A DNA stretch of 64,000 nucleotides, taken from assembly GCA_045543655.1 (NCBI GenBank), contig JAZPXN010000038.1, positions 1-64,000 of the forward strand, read 5' to 3'. A program made the position numbers and the translations under genes. Under the pieces are notes generated by a model. It was not told the DNA's origin. It saw only the letters and a program-made list of their open reading frames with translations, and made no database searches. This stretch comes from RGIG995 sp045543655 (GTDB taxonomy: Bacteria; Bacillota; Clostridia; Oscillospirales; UBA644). This document shows, one piece after another, positions 20,601 through 27,286 of the stretch. Position 1 is the first letter of the stretch. Each line of letters begins with the position of its first letter.

Positions 20601-23600
20601 CATCGGTGCCCGCACTCAGGGTATTCGCTCCGACTCCGGCAATATCAACATCGGCGGCGACGCTAAGGTTGATATCAAGGTTTCCGAAAATGGCGGTATC
20701 TTCGCTTTGGCGAACACCAACGTTACCATTGATTGTGCCGAACTGACCATCAACGCCAAGTACGAAGCTCTCCGTAAGGACGGCTCCAACAAGGACAGCA
20801 AGGTCGACATCCTCGGCGGCGACATCGTTCTGAATGCGAACTATGAAGCCATCGACGTGGCCGGCGGCACCCTCACCTTCGGTGGCGATGCCAACGTGAC
20901 CGCAAACGTGGTTAACGGCACTGCGATCACCGCTCAGTACGCCGCTGCCAAGATGGTGATCAAGGATGACGTCAAGCTGAACGTCAACATGACCGCCATG
21001 AAGGATACCTGGAAGGCTGCAATCTCTGCCTTCGATCTGGAAATGCTCGACGGTGAAATCAACGTCGACATCGACTGCGCTCCCTTCGCCAAGTACGAAC
21101 AGCGCGTCCTTACCGCGATCAACGTTCAGGGTACCGACGTTTACAACCTCGGTGTCATGAACCTGAAGGGCGGTAACATCTACGTCGACATCGACAACAA
21201 CTACAACGATGCCGGTTACACCGTCAAGGACGGCGACAAGGATACGAAGAGCACCAACGCTAACCGTACCTACGGCTTCTTCCTGAAGAACGCCTCCGTT
21301 GCTAACTTCGACGGCACCAACGTGGAAATCAACCTCCACACTCTGATGGCCAACGGCTCCTGCGGTCACATCGCGGTTCAGGATTCTCCCACCACGATCA
21401 ACGTGAACGCCGGTAAGCTTGCCTTCAACTCCACCGGAGATATCACCTCCCTGTTCTATCACACCGCCAACGGTGCGAAGATCAACCTGAACGGCGGCGA
21501 AATCACCGGTTCCGCAAACTACTTCTGGCATTCCCTCGGCGGAATGAACAAGGTTCTGACCGTTAAGCCCGGAATGAAGATCGACTTCTTCAACTACTCC
21601 GCTGACGCTGTCAACCTCGGAACCTACAACGCCAACAACCAGTCCTACTACAACTGGTTCATTGAAGACGGCGTTGAATACCTGCCCAACTGCTCGCTGA
21701 AGGCGAACACTCAGTTCGTTACCACCGGCAATATGACCGTGGAAGGCGCTGCTACGCAGGTTGAGATCAAGGTTAAGGAAGGCTCCGCCCTCAAGACCTA
21801 CGCTCTCTCCGTTCTCGCCAAGGATCCCGATTCCAACACCTTCGTTCCCAACCGTGCTTATCCCGCCGGTGCCGGTCCCATGGATGCTAAGGCATACCTG
21901 AAGGCCAACGGAGAACTGATCCTCAACGATCTTGCTGCTCAGTCCCTCGTGTTCAACGGCAATATCGACGTGGATCTGAACGGTACCTCTACCCTCGTTA
22001 AGAACGGCTCTCACACCATCAACGGTTCCGGTGATATCACCATCGGCGGTGACGGCGTTCTCGAAATGAGCGGTACCGACTACGTCCTCTACGCGCTTGG
22101 CAACGAAATCACCTTCAACGATAAGGCTCAGGTCAAGATCATCGCTACCAAGGGTAACGGTGTCCACATGAACAACACCGAGGACAACACCACCGTCAAC
22201 ATCCTTGACGATGCGAAGGTTGTCATCGAGGCTACTGAGAACTTCTCCGTTGATAAGGACGGTAAGGTGACCTACTCCAACAACGGCCGTGGTATTTACA
22301 TCCGCGGTATCGAGACCGTCGTCAACGTTGGCGATAATGCGGTTCTCGACATCACCTCCACCGATCAGGGTATCTACGCTCTTTCCAACAACGGCAAGGA
22401 AGGCGACGTGACCAAGGCGATCGTCAACATCGGCGATAACGCTAAGGTTAACATCGAAGCCAACAGTGCCATTTATACCGTTGCGAACGTCTCCGCCATC
22501 AACGTCAACGGTGACGCAGTCGTTACGATGCCCGAGGTTTCCAAGGCATTCTATGCGACCGGTGCTGACGCTTCCGTCAATATCGGCGGCAACGCTCAGG
22601 TTCTGGTTGATAAGTCCGTCGGCGACGGCCTGACCATCCAGAGCAATACCATCGCTCCCGAAGGCGTGAAGCAGAGCGCTGCTCTCACCGTTTCCGGTAA
22701 GGCTAACTTCGTTATTTCCGACGCGGCTTCCTGCGGTGCCCGTATCGCTATCACTGCGACCGACCTCGACAAGAAGACCGTTCCCGGCTCCACCGCCTTC
22801 ATCGTTTCCGATGAAGCCAACGTGGAAATGACCGCTGGCGGTCAGACCGTCTACCTGCTGGCCAACGGCACCGGCGGTTCCGCCAAGTTCGCCATCACCG
22901 ATAAGGCTACCGCGACTCTCGTCAACGACAGTCCCACCAGCCAGTACGGTGCTGCCGTTCAGATCAACTCTCCCGAAAATGACGTCGACATCACCACCTC
23001 CGGTATCGTCAACGTCCACGGTAAGTCTGCTACCTGGAACGGTGCCTTCTTCGTCACCGGCGGGGCCGTCTCTACCGACATCCTCATTAAGGATGCTACC
23101 CTGAACGTCACCAATATCCAGGCGACCGAATTCGAGACCCTCGACGCCAACAAGAAGAACACCTTCGGCGGCGAAATCTCCAACGCCATGTATGTTGCAG
23201 GTAAGGGTACCTTCGAGATCACCGGAGACGCTGTTGTCAACGCTTACGCGGAACGCAACGGCACCAAGTACAACAACCGTGCTCACGGTCTGTTCCTGTC
23301 CCCGGATATGTCCCTCGTTCTTTCCGGCAACGCTGACGCTACCTTCGCTGCAGGCGGCGATTCCAAGGCCAACACCGGCGCTGGTATCCACCTGAAGGAA
23401 AGCGATATCACCGTTACCGATAACGCGACCCTGAGAGCTAACGCCACCGAGAATGCGGTTGCCGGAATCACCTTCGAAGGTGTGTCTTCTCTGACCGTCA
23501 ACAAGTACGGTGTGGTTCTCGTCGACGGCGGTAAGGATGCTGTCGGTATCCGCGGCTACAACAAGTCTGCCGACGTTGATATCATCGTCAAGGACGGCGG

Positions 23601-23886
23601 CCACGCTCAGTTCACCGGTAAGCCCGCTCTGGACCTCAAGGCCGGTACCTTCGAATACTCCGTATCCAAGGTAATCGCCGGTAAGGATAAGGAATCCTCT
23701 AAGGAAACCGCTATCACCGTGGTTCAGCGTGAGTACAAGGATATGGGCTACGTCGTTCTGAAGGGTCAGATGCGCAATCCCTCTACCTCCGACTATGTCA
23801 TCACCTACGTGGTCGTCGCTGCCATCCTGGCCGCTGCTGCCGCTGTTGCCGTGATCGTCATCCGGAAGAAGAAGTCTCAGGATTGA
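11641..23886 (+). CDS. Giant secreted beta-helix repeat protein with sortase-like C-terminal signal
   Basis: A 4,081-residue surface protein. The start at 11641 is set by AAGGAG and by a clear signal peptide (MKKKLALILSIV... ending near SASAEE). Almost the whole length is short Asn/Gly/Thr-rich turns such as NVSGGELTV and INGGTLNAT, the pattern of right-handed parallel beta-helices found in carbohydrate-binding and adhesin-like proteins. Aromatic-rich linkers near 13.37, 15.67, 18.48 and 21.58 kb split it into about five super-units of 2.2-3.1 kb. The C-terminus has NPSTSD (4046-4051), a 23-residue hydrophobic segment and RKKKSQD, the layout of a cell-wall sorting signal. No catalytic domain was recognised. 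Codon use (GGT, GCT, AAC) differs from neighbours. It could be an adhesin or polysaccharide binder; function is unproven. Confidence 0.88.
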   Translation: MKKKLALILSIVLALSVAICIFAFSASAEELPYAETQAANLWGSSEIAKATSVTVGSTVIDLTTDGTGSITEGGTYAVKDGKLTLTNVGTSASVAITPVGGGLWVEINNNGAAANVSFSGSALQDTSTMGQKRSPLIITSADGAVLNSPNVQNHHGDIILMGKISLNSSSGYHKLLIRNNADTKGKGYDIIVGCEGSINLNGTGSSYGNNLIENNSGSIVFSGKVNLNLTGTTLTAVEVTSAAETGSTVSVLEDANLSVNLVNGSGLVCNAPMATEGDSIVINTSGTVKVKATAAIIAGWDASLITSANGSVTIKNGKVLLDYTAASYTGNCANVIFVANNNRFHGVGLKVSGGELAVKTTNNATGSVRLNGTWVNYGVVHFTGNAKVSYDIANTANQRHPILVKVGEVRVADNAKVFLKGTPTAIQIEGSHLATHITNNELDLVEYWRENGGLHVTGGQLEAIGSMVFDINNATVSPAYDGQTDSKWLFKKNFTISGGVVLGHIVGGKYVAGLGFNAQGNVTNAKFIGNLVRTKSPAWNGTHAGYDRQWNDNGGGIQATARPDWAYLGKDAQYTYYNGVAANADFFGAASNIDSALVDVTYDANGKATYKYTVPLSANYKVNDSVYGLEKDAVILSDEPITIAATDDAAAYNKGYVSYADNGVRYYVFDDPADDAATVRTVANGGTVSYNDKTQDVVLNGVVLDDFCIYAPDADVKATLIGANSVKNKFSFQDLNGNDRNGTATITGDANATLTITQPANQYTVYAGRNLVLSGDFSLTGTTAKADFFHTGNGKGITFQDNVQVTVTSEVNRVIRTQGNITIKDNASVTMTGTTEVLFAQGSMHLNGGSLTATGNKEVVKANNTININGAANVNAYAVGSPTAADKEIGHRALYANNINIAGNAVVHAEAKTRALHALKGFTVADAANVTLDSTYGDAEYTYAQTLTDGEQGKPETWTGAKRAYIRYTGVEILKVAGGITLTGGKVTVTGNNESVLALTGDLNVSGGELTVNSITAQRADGVWTEVGANGGDNLVNGYDKNNLTGCNVLRMNGNVNISGGKVNLTGYMRALHMDGGTVNVTGGELNVNARYNALWNSGRVVNVDGGTLNATGTDSAIVAGTLNVKSGTANVTAATKSVNVTNLNVSGGKLVAEATTTQAIYAGNMNVTGGIVDAAAPVLTNYTGVASVKNYSQTAGEVTLGLKGLNQASTAIGLHFYEGTGSNFEGGKLTIKCVDSVKANAVYGIWSNSTDLNFNGTTVEVDTTDAPTSSTYVSAAKIQGNKSINVNDGKITFRGRSQHTMYRADTGKLNLNGGESFGVGGYFVGTNDDTTNVINVTDNAKVDYYYYNGVKTYGKAAPAETVTNNWLKNCAWADAHHWLTTGNWSNTDVKVRLTLNDGTVFEMDKDTENRTYPAGSASPYLALSVSGELIILDAAPLNAGIITRIESKGDLTLNIPAAVTVNLGNTSTSNVLDVNGSLKINGSGTLNIVANNRGIVAIDNLTIEGTTVSIEAGASGWAIRVEKGDLSIRNAKVTANAKTSYEGIVVLKGDMEVYNSTVDVDVNREGAIRVIEGSYVQQQSHVSVKFNKNDGTTIHSGGLVVGGDAAVDGGSLTVDQGNCASSDRYDPIRVTGTFTMGDADLIVKASGEKGNTVVADFINLSNVAADITSNGNGVLRGANGTTIVGSNITATGSDNIICGYGTAGLVIQESVIDATAAKTSTVRGNDIHIYDSTVKSHSTTEYALFTNGDSGNITILNSNVQLTGSRGIYTGKGNLTVTDNSVLTINSEYQAINVIAGTTSVHDSTVDVTTSEPYVGTSEYYAVYSAGDMIIDNSKVKVISATDSDPDQGTVPYAVYTGGDFTLGGDDSVLVVKLLSTKQDSYGPRAIEAAKNLYFNGGKMFINCDEGSTVTVNADGTITHNLINPTTSVAKFVLKSGGASTTMNFNGTDAVIAGYQQTIHTQGGNINVNAGTVSVISTGNYAPVRLQNAGTLNVSGGTLNLVGTQSIIEKYNQNGGTVNAYGSGDAINTSGANIAYNISDGNFNVRGGSCGIRLNASTKGEFNVTGGNVNITAPGQVLYLNGSATNNVSFSGGTTTITHNTVNSYRPIQVNGTGTVTLSGDAKLYALGNGYHSIQATNFKISEDAYAKVTTKENGGGAYFAIAATNMTVEGGTLELSAGSTSVVNATNYTQTAGTVSIKTQPGGWTTGLRSMNANITGGSIDFALTQDAFEAANGNAEANHNGIVNIGGTATVTGYAARFLDANTDAKLNISGNPVIDFYNVDGTSLRDLAGDDPAMNTGDVQFVKGCRPQDKSFFVTTANAVNGDAPSMIVVIGNDNSVNRLYNEDGKREFGGATRTGEKTVDFEGLNAKAVRANGEMIITVKGANNVLNTTQNSALVTYGGNLSINGTANDVLSVTGNQKSITTNMALNVTGLKLIAKGNAGYAINPVGTGTFTNANLVVGCDDGSTFASIKNGIAKDYIVQSNGGLIFKNTKVIAYGNSNILHSNSHAVGIQILEGSKVDVVAQNTRALRAQHGDLLISGAGTVVNVKAVAATWGESCVHVQGQTDVSDFIISDGAVVNMESNGAANNGIVAINKGSLILDNGQLLLNNKGSSPTAKDAGLGLIHAPQGNVSITDNSYLEMKGSGHTSANIVAGGYMLVEDSQVKIEKTHDDGLRLSGALTITNSDLHIDGGWNQAIKASAATVTDSTFSVNSPRGYALQTPGAFKMVNSKVYFNAQRTSTIDNVVPAITLVPGATTYIVQVNNNITVDNSTFIAYGDHNVLHMNNANTAISFINGSKAAVMADDYRAIRAQNGNIVVTDSTLMTEALYQTIIADSGKVIINSGFVSAQPTSEDADFKAAQDTYKAIANPTWSDANTKKSRVRNLGSDMIRAGSSVEINGGTVLAGTENGMGNENAIYSGGTFKMTGGTVKAYVMYTKNPNALHTDNETQFNQGPASRDKGNMTGCYGIRIKGNVDITGGELIIGARTQGIRSDSGNINIGGDAKVDIKVSENGGIFALANTNVTIDCAELTINAKYEALRKDGSNKDSKVDILGGDIVLNANYEAIDVAGGTLTFGGDANVTANVVNGTAITAQYAAAKMVIKDDVKLNVNMTAMKDTWKAAISAFDLEMLDGEINVDIDCAPFAKYEQRVLTAINVQGTDVYNLGVMNLKGGNIYVDIDNNYNDAGYTVKDGDKDTKSTNANRTYGFFLKNASVANFDGTNVEINLHTLMANGSCGHIAVQDSPTTINVNAGKLAFNSTGDITSLFYHTANGAKINLNGGEITGSANYFWHSLGGMNKVLTVKPGMKIDFFNYSADAVNLGTYNANNQSYYNWFIEDGVEYLPNCSLKANTQFVTTGNMTVEGAATQVEIKVKEGSALKTYALSVLAKDPDSNTFVPNRAYPAGAGPMDAKAYLKANGELILNDLAAQSLVFNGNIDVDLNGTSTLVKNGSHTINGSGDITIGGDGVLEMSGTDYVLYALGNEITFNDKAQVKIIATKGNGVHMNNTEDNTTVNILDDAKVVIEATENFSVDKDGKVTYSNNGRGIYIRGIETVVNVGDNAVLDITSTDQGIYALSNNGKEGDVTKAIVNIGDNAKVNIEANSAIYTVANVSAINVNGDAVVTMPEVSKAFYATGADASVNIGGNAQVLVDKSVGDGLTIQSNTIAPEGVKQSAALTVSGKANFVISDAASCGARIAITATDLDKKTVPGSTAFIVSDEANVEMTAGGQTVYLLANGTGGSAKFAITDKATATLVNDSPTSQYGAAVQINSPENDVDITTSGIVNVHGKSATWNGAFFVTGGAVSTDILIKDATLNVTNIQATEFETLDANKKNTFGGEISNAMYVAGKGTFEITGDAVVNAYAERNGTKYNNRAHGLFLSPDMSLVLSGNADATFAAGGDSKANTGAGIHLKESDITVTDNATLRANATENAVAGITFEGVSSLTVNKYGVVLVDGGKDAVGIRGYNKSADVDIIVKDGGHAQFTGKPALDLKAGTFEYSVSKVIAGKDKESSKETAITVVQREYKDMGYVVLKGQMRNPSTSDYVITYVVVAAILAAAAAVAVIVIRKKKSQD

Positions 23887-23912
23887 TCTGACACAATAGC
23901 ATAAAACCCATC

Positions 23913-23945
23913 GGGGAGACTCGCAGAAATGCGAGTCTCCCCTTT
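23913..23945 (+). terminator. Intrinsic terminator of the giant gene
   Basis: Perfect 12-bp stem GGGGAGACTCGC/GCGAGTCTCCCC with loop AGAAAT, then TTT. Confidence 0.85.
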
Positions 23946-23956
23946 CATATCTATTC

Positions 23957-23972
23957 GTTAGCATATGCTAAC
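23957..23972. promoter_or_regulatory. Perfect 16-bp palindrome upstream of the P-ATPase promoter
   Basis: GTTAGCATATGCTAAC ends 27 bp before the -35 at 24000. It may be the operator of a metal-responsive regulator. It does not match the known CopY (TACA-N2-TGTA) or typical CsoR (GC-rich) sites, so the regulator is unknown. Confidence 0.5.
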
Positions 23973-23999
23973 TTTTTATGAAATTCTATCCGGAAGGGC

Positions 24000-24028
24000 T
24001 TGTAATTTGACGGGGAGTGTGCTATAAT
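24000..24028 (+). promoter_or_regulatory. Promoter of the copper-type ATPase gene
   Basis: TTGTAA, 17 bp, TATAAT with extended TGC. A TTGACG at 24007 is only 10 bp from the -10 and is not used in this reading. Confidence 0.65.
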
Positions 24029-24061
24029 AAGGTTAGAGTCATTGATTCCAAGGAGTTTATG

Positions 24062-26560
24062 ATGATGAAAAAGACTTATATCGTTACCGGAATGTCCTGC
24101 GCCGCCTGCTCCGCACGGGTCGAAAAGGCCGCAGCCGCCGTCAAGGGGATCGGTTCCGCATCGGTCAATCTGGCTACGGGAAAGCTGACCGTGGATCTCG
24201 GCGCAGCATCGGAGGACGCCCTTTTTTCTGCCGTCCGCAAGGCCGGCTACGGGATCCGCCACCCGGAGGAAAAGGCAAAACCGGAAAAGGATACCCTGAA
24301 ATTGCGGCTGATCCTCTCTGCTATCTTCGCCATTCCCTTGTTTTACATCGCCATGGGCCCTATGGTCGGTCTCTGGATTCCGGAATTTATGTCCCCCCAC
24401 GGGAATCCTGCCGTCTACGCCATCGTGCAGATGTGTCTTGCCTTGCCCTGCATGGTGATCGGCGAGGCCTTTTATCGCAAGGGGATCCCCGCCCTGTTTC
24501 GGGGACATCCCGATATGAACAGTCTCGTAGCGCTGGGAACGTTGGCCGGATTTGCCGCCAGCGTTTGGGCAACGGTTCGGATTCTGCAGGGGGATGCCTC
24601 CGCCGCCCATCACGGATTGTATTTTGAATCGGTTGGCGTGATTTTAACGCTGGTCACCTTGGGAAAAACCATGGAAGCCCGGTCGAAAAAGAAAACCTTT
24701 GCCGCAATCCGAGCGCTGACCGCTCTTGCCCCCCAGACGGCTTTTATCCTCACTGCAAAGGGCGTGGAGGAGATCCCCATTGACCTGCTGGAGAAGGGCC
24801 ATATCGCCGTGGTGCGTCCCGGTGGACGGATCCCTGCCGATGGGATGGTGCTGTCCGGCACCGCCGCCGTGGACGAATCTATGCTTACCGGCGAATCGAT
24901 TCCCGTGGAAAAAGGCCCGAACGATGCGGTCTGGGCCGCAACCGTCAATACCAACGGCGAATTGCGGATCATGGTGGAAAAGACCGGAAGTGAGACGGTG
25001 CTGTCCGGCGTGATCCGGTTGGTGGAAGACGCCCAGGGCAATAAAGCCCCCGTGGCCCGCCTGGCAGATAAGATTTCCGGTATTTTCGTCCCCATCGTTT
25101 TGGCCATCGCTCTGATATCGGCCGTTGCCTGGTATCTTGCCGGGAAGGACCCCGCTTTCGTATTACAGATTTTCGTGTCGGTTTTAGTCATCGCCTGCCC
25201 CTGCGCCTTGGGGCTTGCCACCCCCACTGCGATTCTGGTGGGAACCGGTAAAGGCGCCGCTAACGGGATCCTCATCAAAGGGGGAGACGTATTGGAGAAG
25301 ACCCATTCCGTGGATACGGTGGTCTTTGACAAAACCGGGACTCTTACCGAAGGGCATCCCCGTGTTACCGATGTGATTCCCGATGGGGTGACGGCGGAAC
25401 AATTGCTCTATTACGCCGCCTCCGCGGAATCGTCTTCAGAGCATCCTCTGGCGGAAGGGATTGTCCGCGCTGCCGAGGAACGTTCCCTTTCTCTGTCCGT
25501 CCCCTCCTCCTTTACCGCCCTCAGCGGGGCCGGATTGGACGCCGTGGTGGACGGCCGCCGGGTTCGGATGGGAACCGGTGCTTTGATGGCGGAAAGCGCG
25601 GAAATCCCCGTTTCCCTTACTTCCGCGGCGGAAGCCTGCGCCTCGGAAGGGAAGACTCCCGTTTTCGTGGCTCTCGACGGGAGCATCGTCGGGCTGGTTG
25701 CCCTTGCCGATCGGGAGCGTCCCGAAAGCGTGGAAGCGGTGAAAATGCTGAAAAAAGAAGGCTTACGGGTGGTTATGCTGACCGGAGACCGGAAGGCCAC
25801 CGCCCTGGCCATTGCCTCCCGCCTGGGCATCGACGAGGTGGAAGCGGAGGTGTTGCCCCAGGATAAGCACGCCGTCATTCGGAGGCTGAAGGAATCCGGT
25901 CGCACCGTAGCGATGGTTGGGGACGGGATCAACGACGCCCCTGCCTTAGCGGAAGCGGATATCGGCATTGCCGTCGGCTCCGGCGCGGATATTGCCATCG
26001 ATTCCGCCGACTTGGTTTTAATGAAAAACGATCCCCGGAGCGTTTCTTCGGCGATCAAGCTCTCCCGGGCGACCATGCGGAATATCCGACAGAATCTCTT
26101 CTGGGCCTTTGCTTATAATACGGCGGGCATCCCTGCGGCGGCGGGGCTTCTGACCTTGTTCGGCGGCCCGTTGCTGAACCCCATGATTGCGGCGGCGGCT
26201 ATGTCCTTGTCTTCGGTTTGCGTGGTGGGGAACGCCCTGCGCCTCAACCGGCTGAAGCTGACCCTGCCTCCCGTATCTGCCGTTTCCTGCACCGAAGCCT
26301 GCCCAATTCCGGAAAACCAACCCGTAAATCAATCTGAAAAGGAGAAAAATACCGTGAAAACCACCTTTCTTACCGTCCCCGACATGATGTGCGGCCATTG
26401 CGAAAAGGCCATCCGCACCGCCCTTTCCAAGGTGGAGGGCGTGGGCGAGATTGCCGTGGATCTGACCGCAAAGACCGTGACCGTCAGCCATGCCGAGACC
26501 GTCACCGTTCAGACCCTCCTCGACACCGTCGCCGCCGAGGATTTCCATCCTCAGGTCTGA
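24062..26560 (+). CDS. copA: Copper-type heavy-metal P1B ATPase with N- and C-terminal HMA domains
   Basis: An 832-residue metal-exporting ATPase. It has an N-terminal HMA domain with GMSCAACS (about residues 10-17) and the TGES actuator loop near 275. The membrane ion site CPC near 378 is typical of Cu(I) exporters. DKTGT near 422, SEHP near 459 and GDGINDAP near 620 complete the ATPase core. After the last membrane pair comes a charged linker and a second HMA domain (MMCGHC near 772-777), an unusual place for it. Three ATG codons (24059, 24062, 24065) follow AAGGAG; 24062 has the best spacing. The 3' segment can also be translated separately (26354-26560). Terminator and palindrome flank the gene, so it is transcribed alone. 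Confidence 0.95.
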   Translation: MMKKTYIVTGMSCAACSARVEKAAAAVKGIGSASVNLATGKLTVDLGAASEDALFSAVRKAGYGIRHPEEKAKPEKDTLKLRLILSAIFAIPLFYIAMGPMVGLWIPEFMSPHGNPAVYAIVQMCLALPCMVIGEAFYRKGIPALFRGHPDMNSLVALGTLAGFAASVWATVRILQGDASAAHHGLYFESVGVILTLVTLGKTMEARSKKKTFAAIRALTALAPQTAFILTAKGVEEIPIDLLEKGHIAVVRPGGRIPADGMVLSGTAAVDESMLTGESIPVEKGPNDAVWAATVNTNGELRIMVEKTGSETVLSGVIRLVEDAQGNKAPVARLADKISGIFVPIVLAIALISAVAWYLAGKDPAFVLQIFVSVLVIACPCALGLATPTAILVGTGKGAANGILIKGGDVLEKTHSVDTVVFDKTGTLTEGHPRVTDVIPDGVTAEQLLYYAASAESSSEHPLAEGIVRAAEERSLSLSVPSSFTALSGAGLDAVVDGRRVRMGTGALMAESAEIPVSLTSAAEACASEGKTPVFVALDGSIVGLVALADRERPESVEAVKMLKKEGLRVVMLTGDRKATALAIASRLGIDEVEAEVLPQDKHAVIRRLKESGRTVAMVGDGINDAPALAEADIGIAVGSGADIAIDSADLVLMKNDPRSVSSAIKLSRATMRNIRQNLFWAFAYNTAGIPAAAGLLTLFGGPLLNPMIAAAAMSLSSVCVVGNALRLNRLKLTLPPVSAVSCTEACPIPENQPVNQSEKEKNTVKTTFLTVPDMMCGHCEKAIRTALSKVEGVGEIAVDLTAKTVTVSHAETVTVQTLLDTVAAEDFHPQV
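26354..26560 (+). CDS. copZ: CopZ-like metallochaperone from an internal in-frame start
   Basis: Within copA, AAAAGGAG (26337-26344) lies nine bases before an in-frame GTG at 26354. Translation from there would give a free 68-residue HMA protein, the exact size of CopZ chaperones, with the metal motif MMCGHC. It therefore looks as if a copA-copZ pair lost the intervening stop while the copZ ribosome binding site was kept. Both a fused and a free chaperone may be made. The domain is certain; its separate translation is inference. Confidence 0.6.
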   Translation: MKTTFLTVPDMMCGHCEKAIRTALSKVEGVGEIAVDLTAKTVTVSHAETVTVQTLLDTVAAEDFHPQV

Positions 26561-26573
26561 TAAATTTAAGAAT

Positions 26574-26607
26574 AAGACCGCCCTTTTATATGAAAGGGCG
26601 GTCTTTT
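26574..26607. terminator. Bidirectional terminator between copA and the SLOG gene
   Basis: A 13-bp stem AAGACCGCCCTTT/AAAGGGCGGTCTT with loop TATATG, flanked by T on the plus side and A on the left arm, serves both convergent genes. Confidence 0.85.
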
Positions 26608-26625
26608 CATGCTAATACGCATATT

Positions 26626-26931
26626 TCAGTATTTCATATGAAAAATAAGAGCCAAAGGTTTTTGCGCTTGTTTTGCAAGATCAATGATCCGGCGGGTGTT
26701 TGGTGAAACTCCGTCCCAAATGATCAGAACCTGGTCGGTACGGGTAGCAATGGGATGCAATGAAGTGGGTGAGAACGTTTCCCGAGGGATGCCGTGGTCG
26801 TCAGCGAACCGTTTTGCAATGGTTGCAATGCCGTCTCCGTCGCCGCAGAGAATTCGTGTAGTGTTTTTTGGAATATAGGGCTCAATATCGTATTTGTCAA
26901 TAGTGTGAGATCCGGCAATCATTAGGGTCAT
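26626..26931 (-). CDS. SLOG-family (YspA-like) nucleotide-binding protein
   Basis: A 101-residue protein resembling cpYpsA/YspA-type SLOG domains. It has an N-terminal MIAGSHT strand-loop, then CGDGDGIATIAKRFADDHGIP in the place of the usual SGGARGAD ligand loop, then IIWDGVSPNTRRIIDLAK. Such proteins are thought to bind nucleotides or nucleotide-derived signals, often in conflict systems. The start at 26931 is chosen over 26940 because AAGGA lies eight bases before it. It is divergent from a small XRE regulator whose promoter overlaps its own. The family assignment rests on motif pattern only. Confidence 0.65.
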   Translation of the reverse strand: MTLMIAGSHTIDKYDIEPYIPKNTTRILCGDGDGIATIAKRFADDHGIPRETFSPTSLHPIATRTDQVLIIWDGVSPNTRRIIDLAKQAQKPLALIFHMKY

Positions 26932-26961
26932 AAGAATCATCCTTCAATATGCTTTTATATA

Positions 26962-26990
26962 AGTATACACCTAAATAAGGGAATTGTCAA
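26962..26990 (-). promoter_or_regulatory. Promoter of the SLOG gene
   Basis: Minus strand TTGACA (complement of 26985-26990), 17 bp, TATACT (complement of 26962-26967). Its -35 overlaps the -35 of the opposite promoter. Confidence 0.75.
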
Positions 26991-27012
26991 GAGGGGATAT
27001 ATTTATTAAAAT
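26984..27012 (+). promoter_or_regulatory. Promoter of the XRE regulator
   Basis: TTGTCA, 17 bp, TAAAAT. Six of the seven bases 26984-26990 are used by both divergent -35 boxes, so the two promoters should compete for polymerase. Confidence 0.7.
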
Positions 27013-27017
27013 ATATC
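26996..27017. promoter_or_regulatory. Candidate operator over the XRE promoter -10
   Basis: Inverted repeat GATATAT-N8-ATATATC spans the XRE -10 box. It is a natural autorepression site for the adjacent small regulator. Confidence 0.5.
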
Positions 27018-27035
27018 TTGAAAGGAAGGGATCTT

Positions 27036-27236
27036 ATGATTCGATTAACTCTGGACGAATATCTGGATAGCCGAGGGATTACCCGCTACGAATTGGCCAA
27101 GAGAACCGGCATCCGGTTTCAGATCGTGGATCATTACTATAAAAACAAAGTGGTGCGCTATGACAGCGACGTGCTGAATCGGATGTGCGATGCGCTGGGG
27201 TGCGATATTCCCGATCTGATCCGCTACGAAAAATAA
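27036..27236 (+). CDS. Small XRE/Cro-type DNA-binding regulator
   Basis: A 66-residue protein that is almost entirely one helix-turn-helix domain (LDEYLDSRGITRYELAKRTG, IRFQIVDHYYKNKVVR, LNRMCDALGCDIPDLI). It matches small YozG-like Cro/CI regulators. Start 27036 follows AAAGGAAGG; an ATG at 27018 has no such site. It is divergent from the SLOG gene and probably regulates both through the inverted repeat at 26996-27017. Confidence 0.85.
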   Translation: MIRLTLDEYLDSRGITRYELAKRTGIRFQIVDHYYKNKVVRYDSDVLNRMCDALGCDIPDLIRYEK

Positions 27237-27274
27237 AAAAAGACCGTGAACGATGCGTTTCGTTCACGGTTTTT
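27235..27274. terminator. Bidirectional terminator between the XRE gene and tcdA
   Basis: An 11-bp stem ACCGTGAACGA/TCGTTCACGGT with loop TGCGTT. A run of A precedes and a run of T follows, which suits both convergent genes. Confidence 0.85.
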
Positions 27275-27286
27275 GCGTATGTTCGG

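Noticed and set aside
12238..23964. Antisense open reading frame of 3,908 codons opposite the giant gene
   Set aside because: It has no ribosome site or sensible start, and its Gly/Asp/Val-rich text mirrors the repeats on the other strand. It is open because the giant gene rarely uses TTA, CTA and TCA in the matching register.
24007..24028. TTGACG as -35 of the copA promoter
   Set aside because: Only 10 bp separate it from TATAAT; TTGTAA at 24000 has 17 bp.
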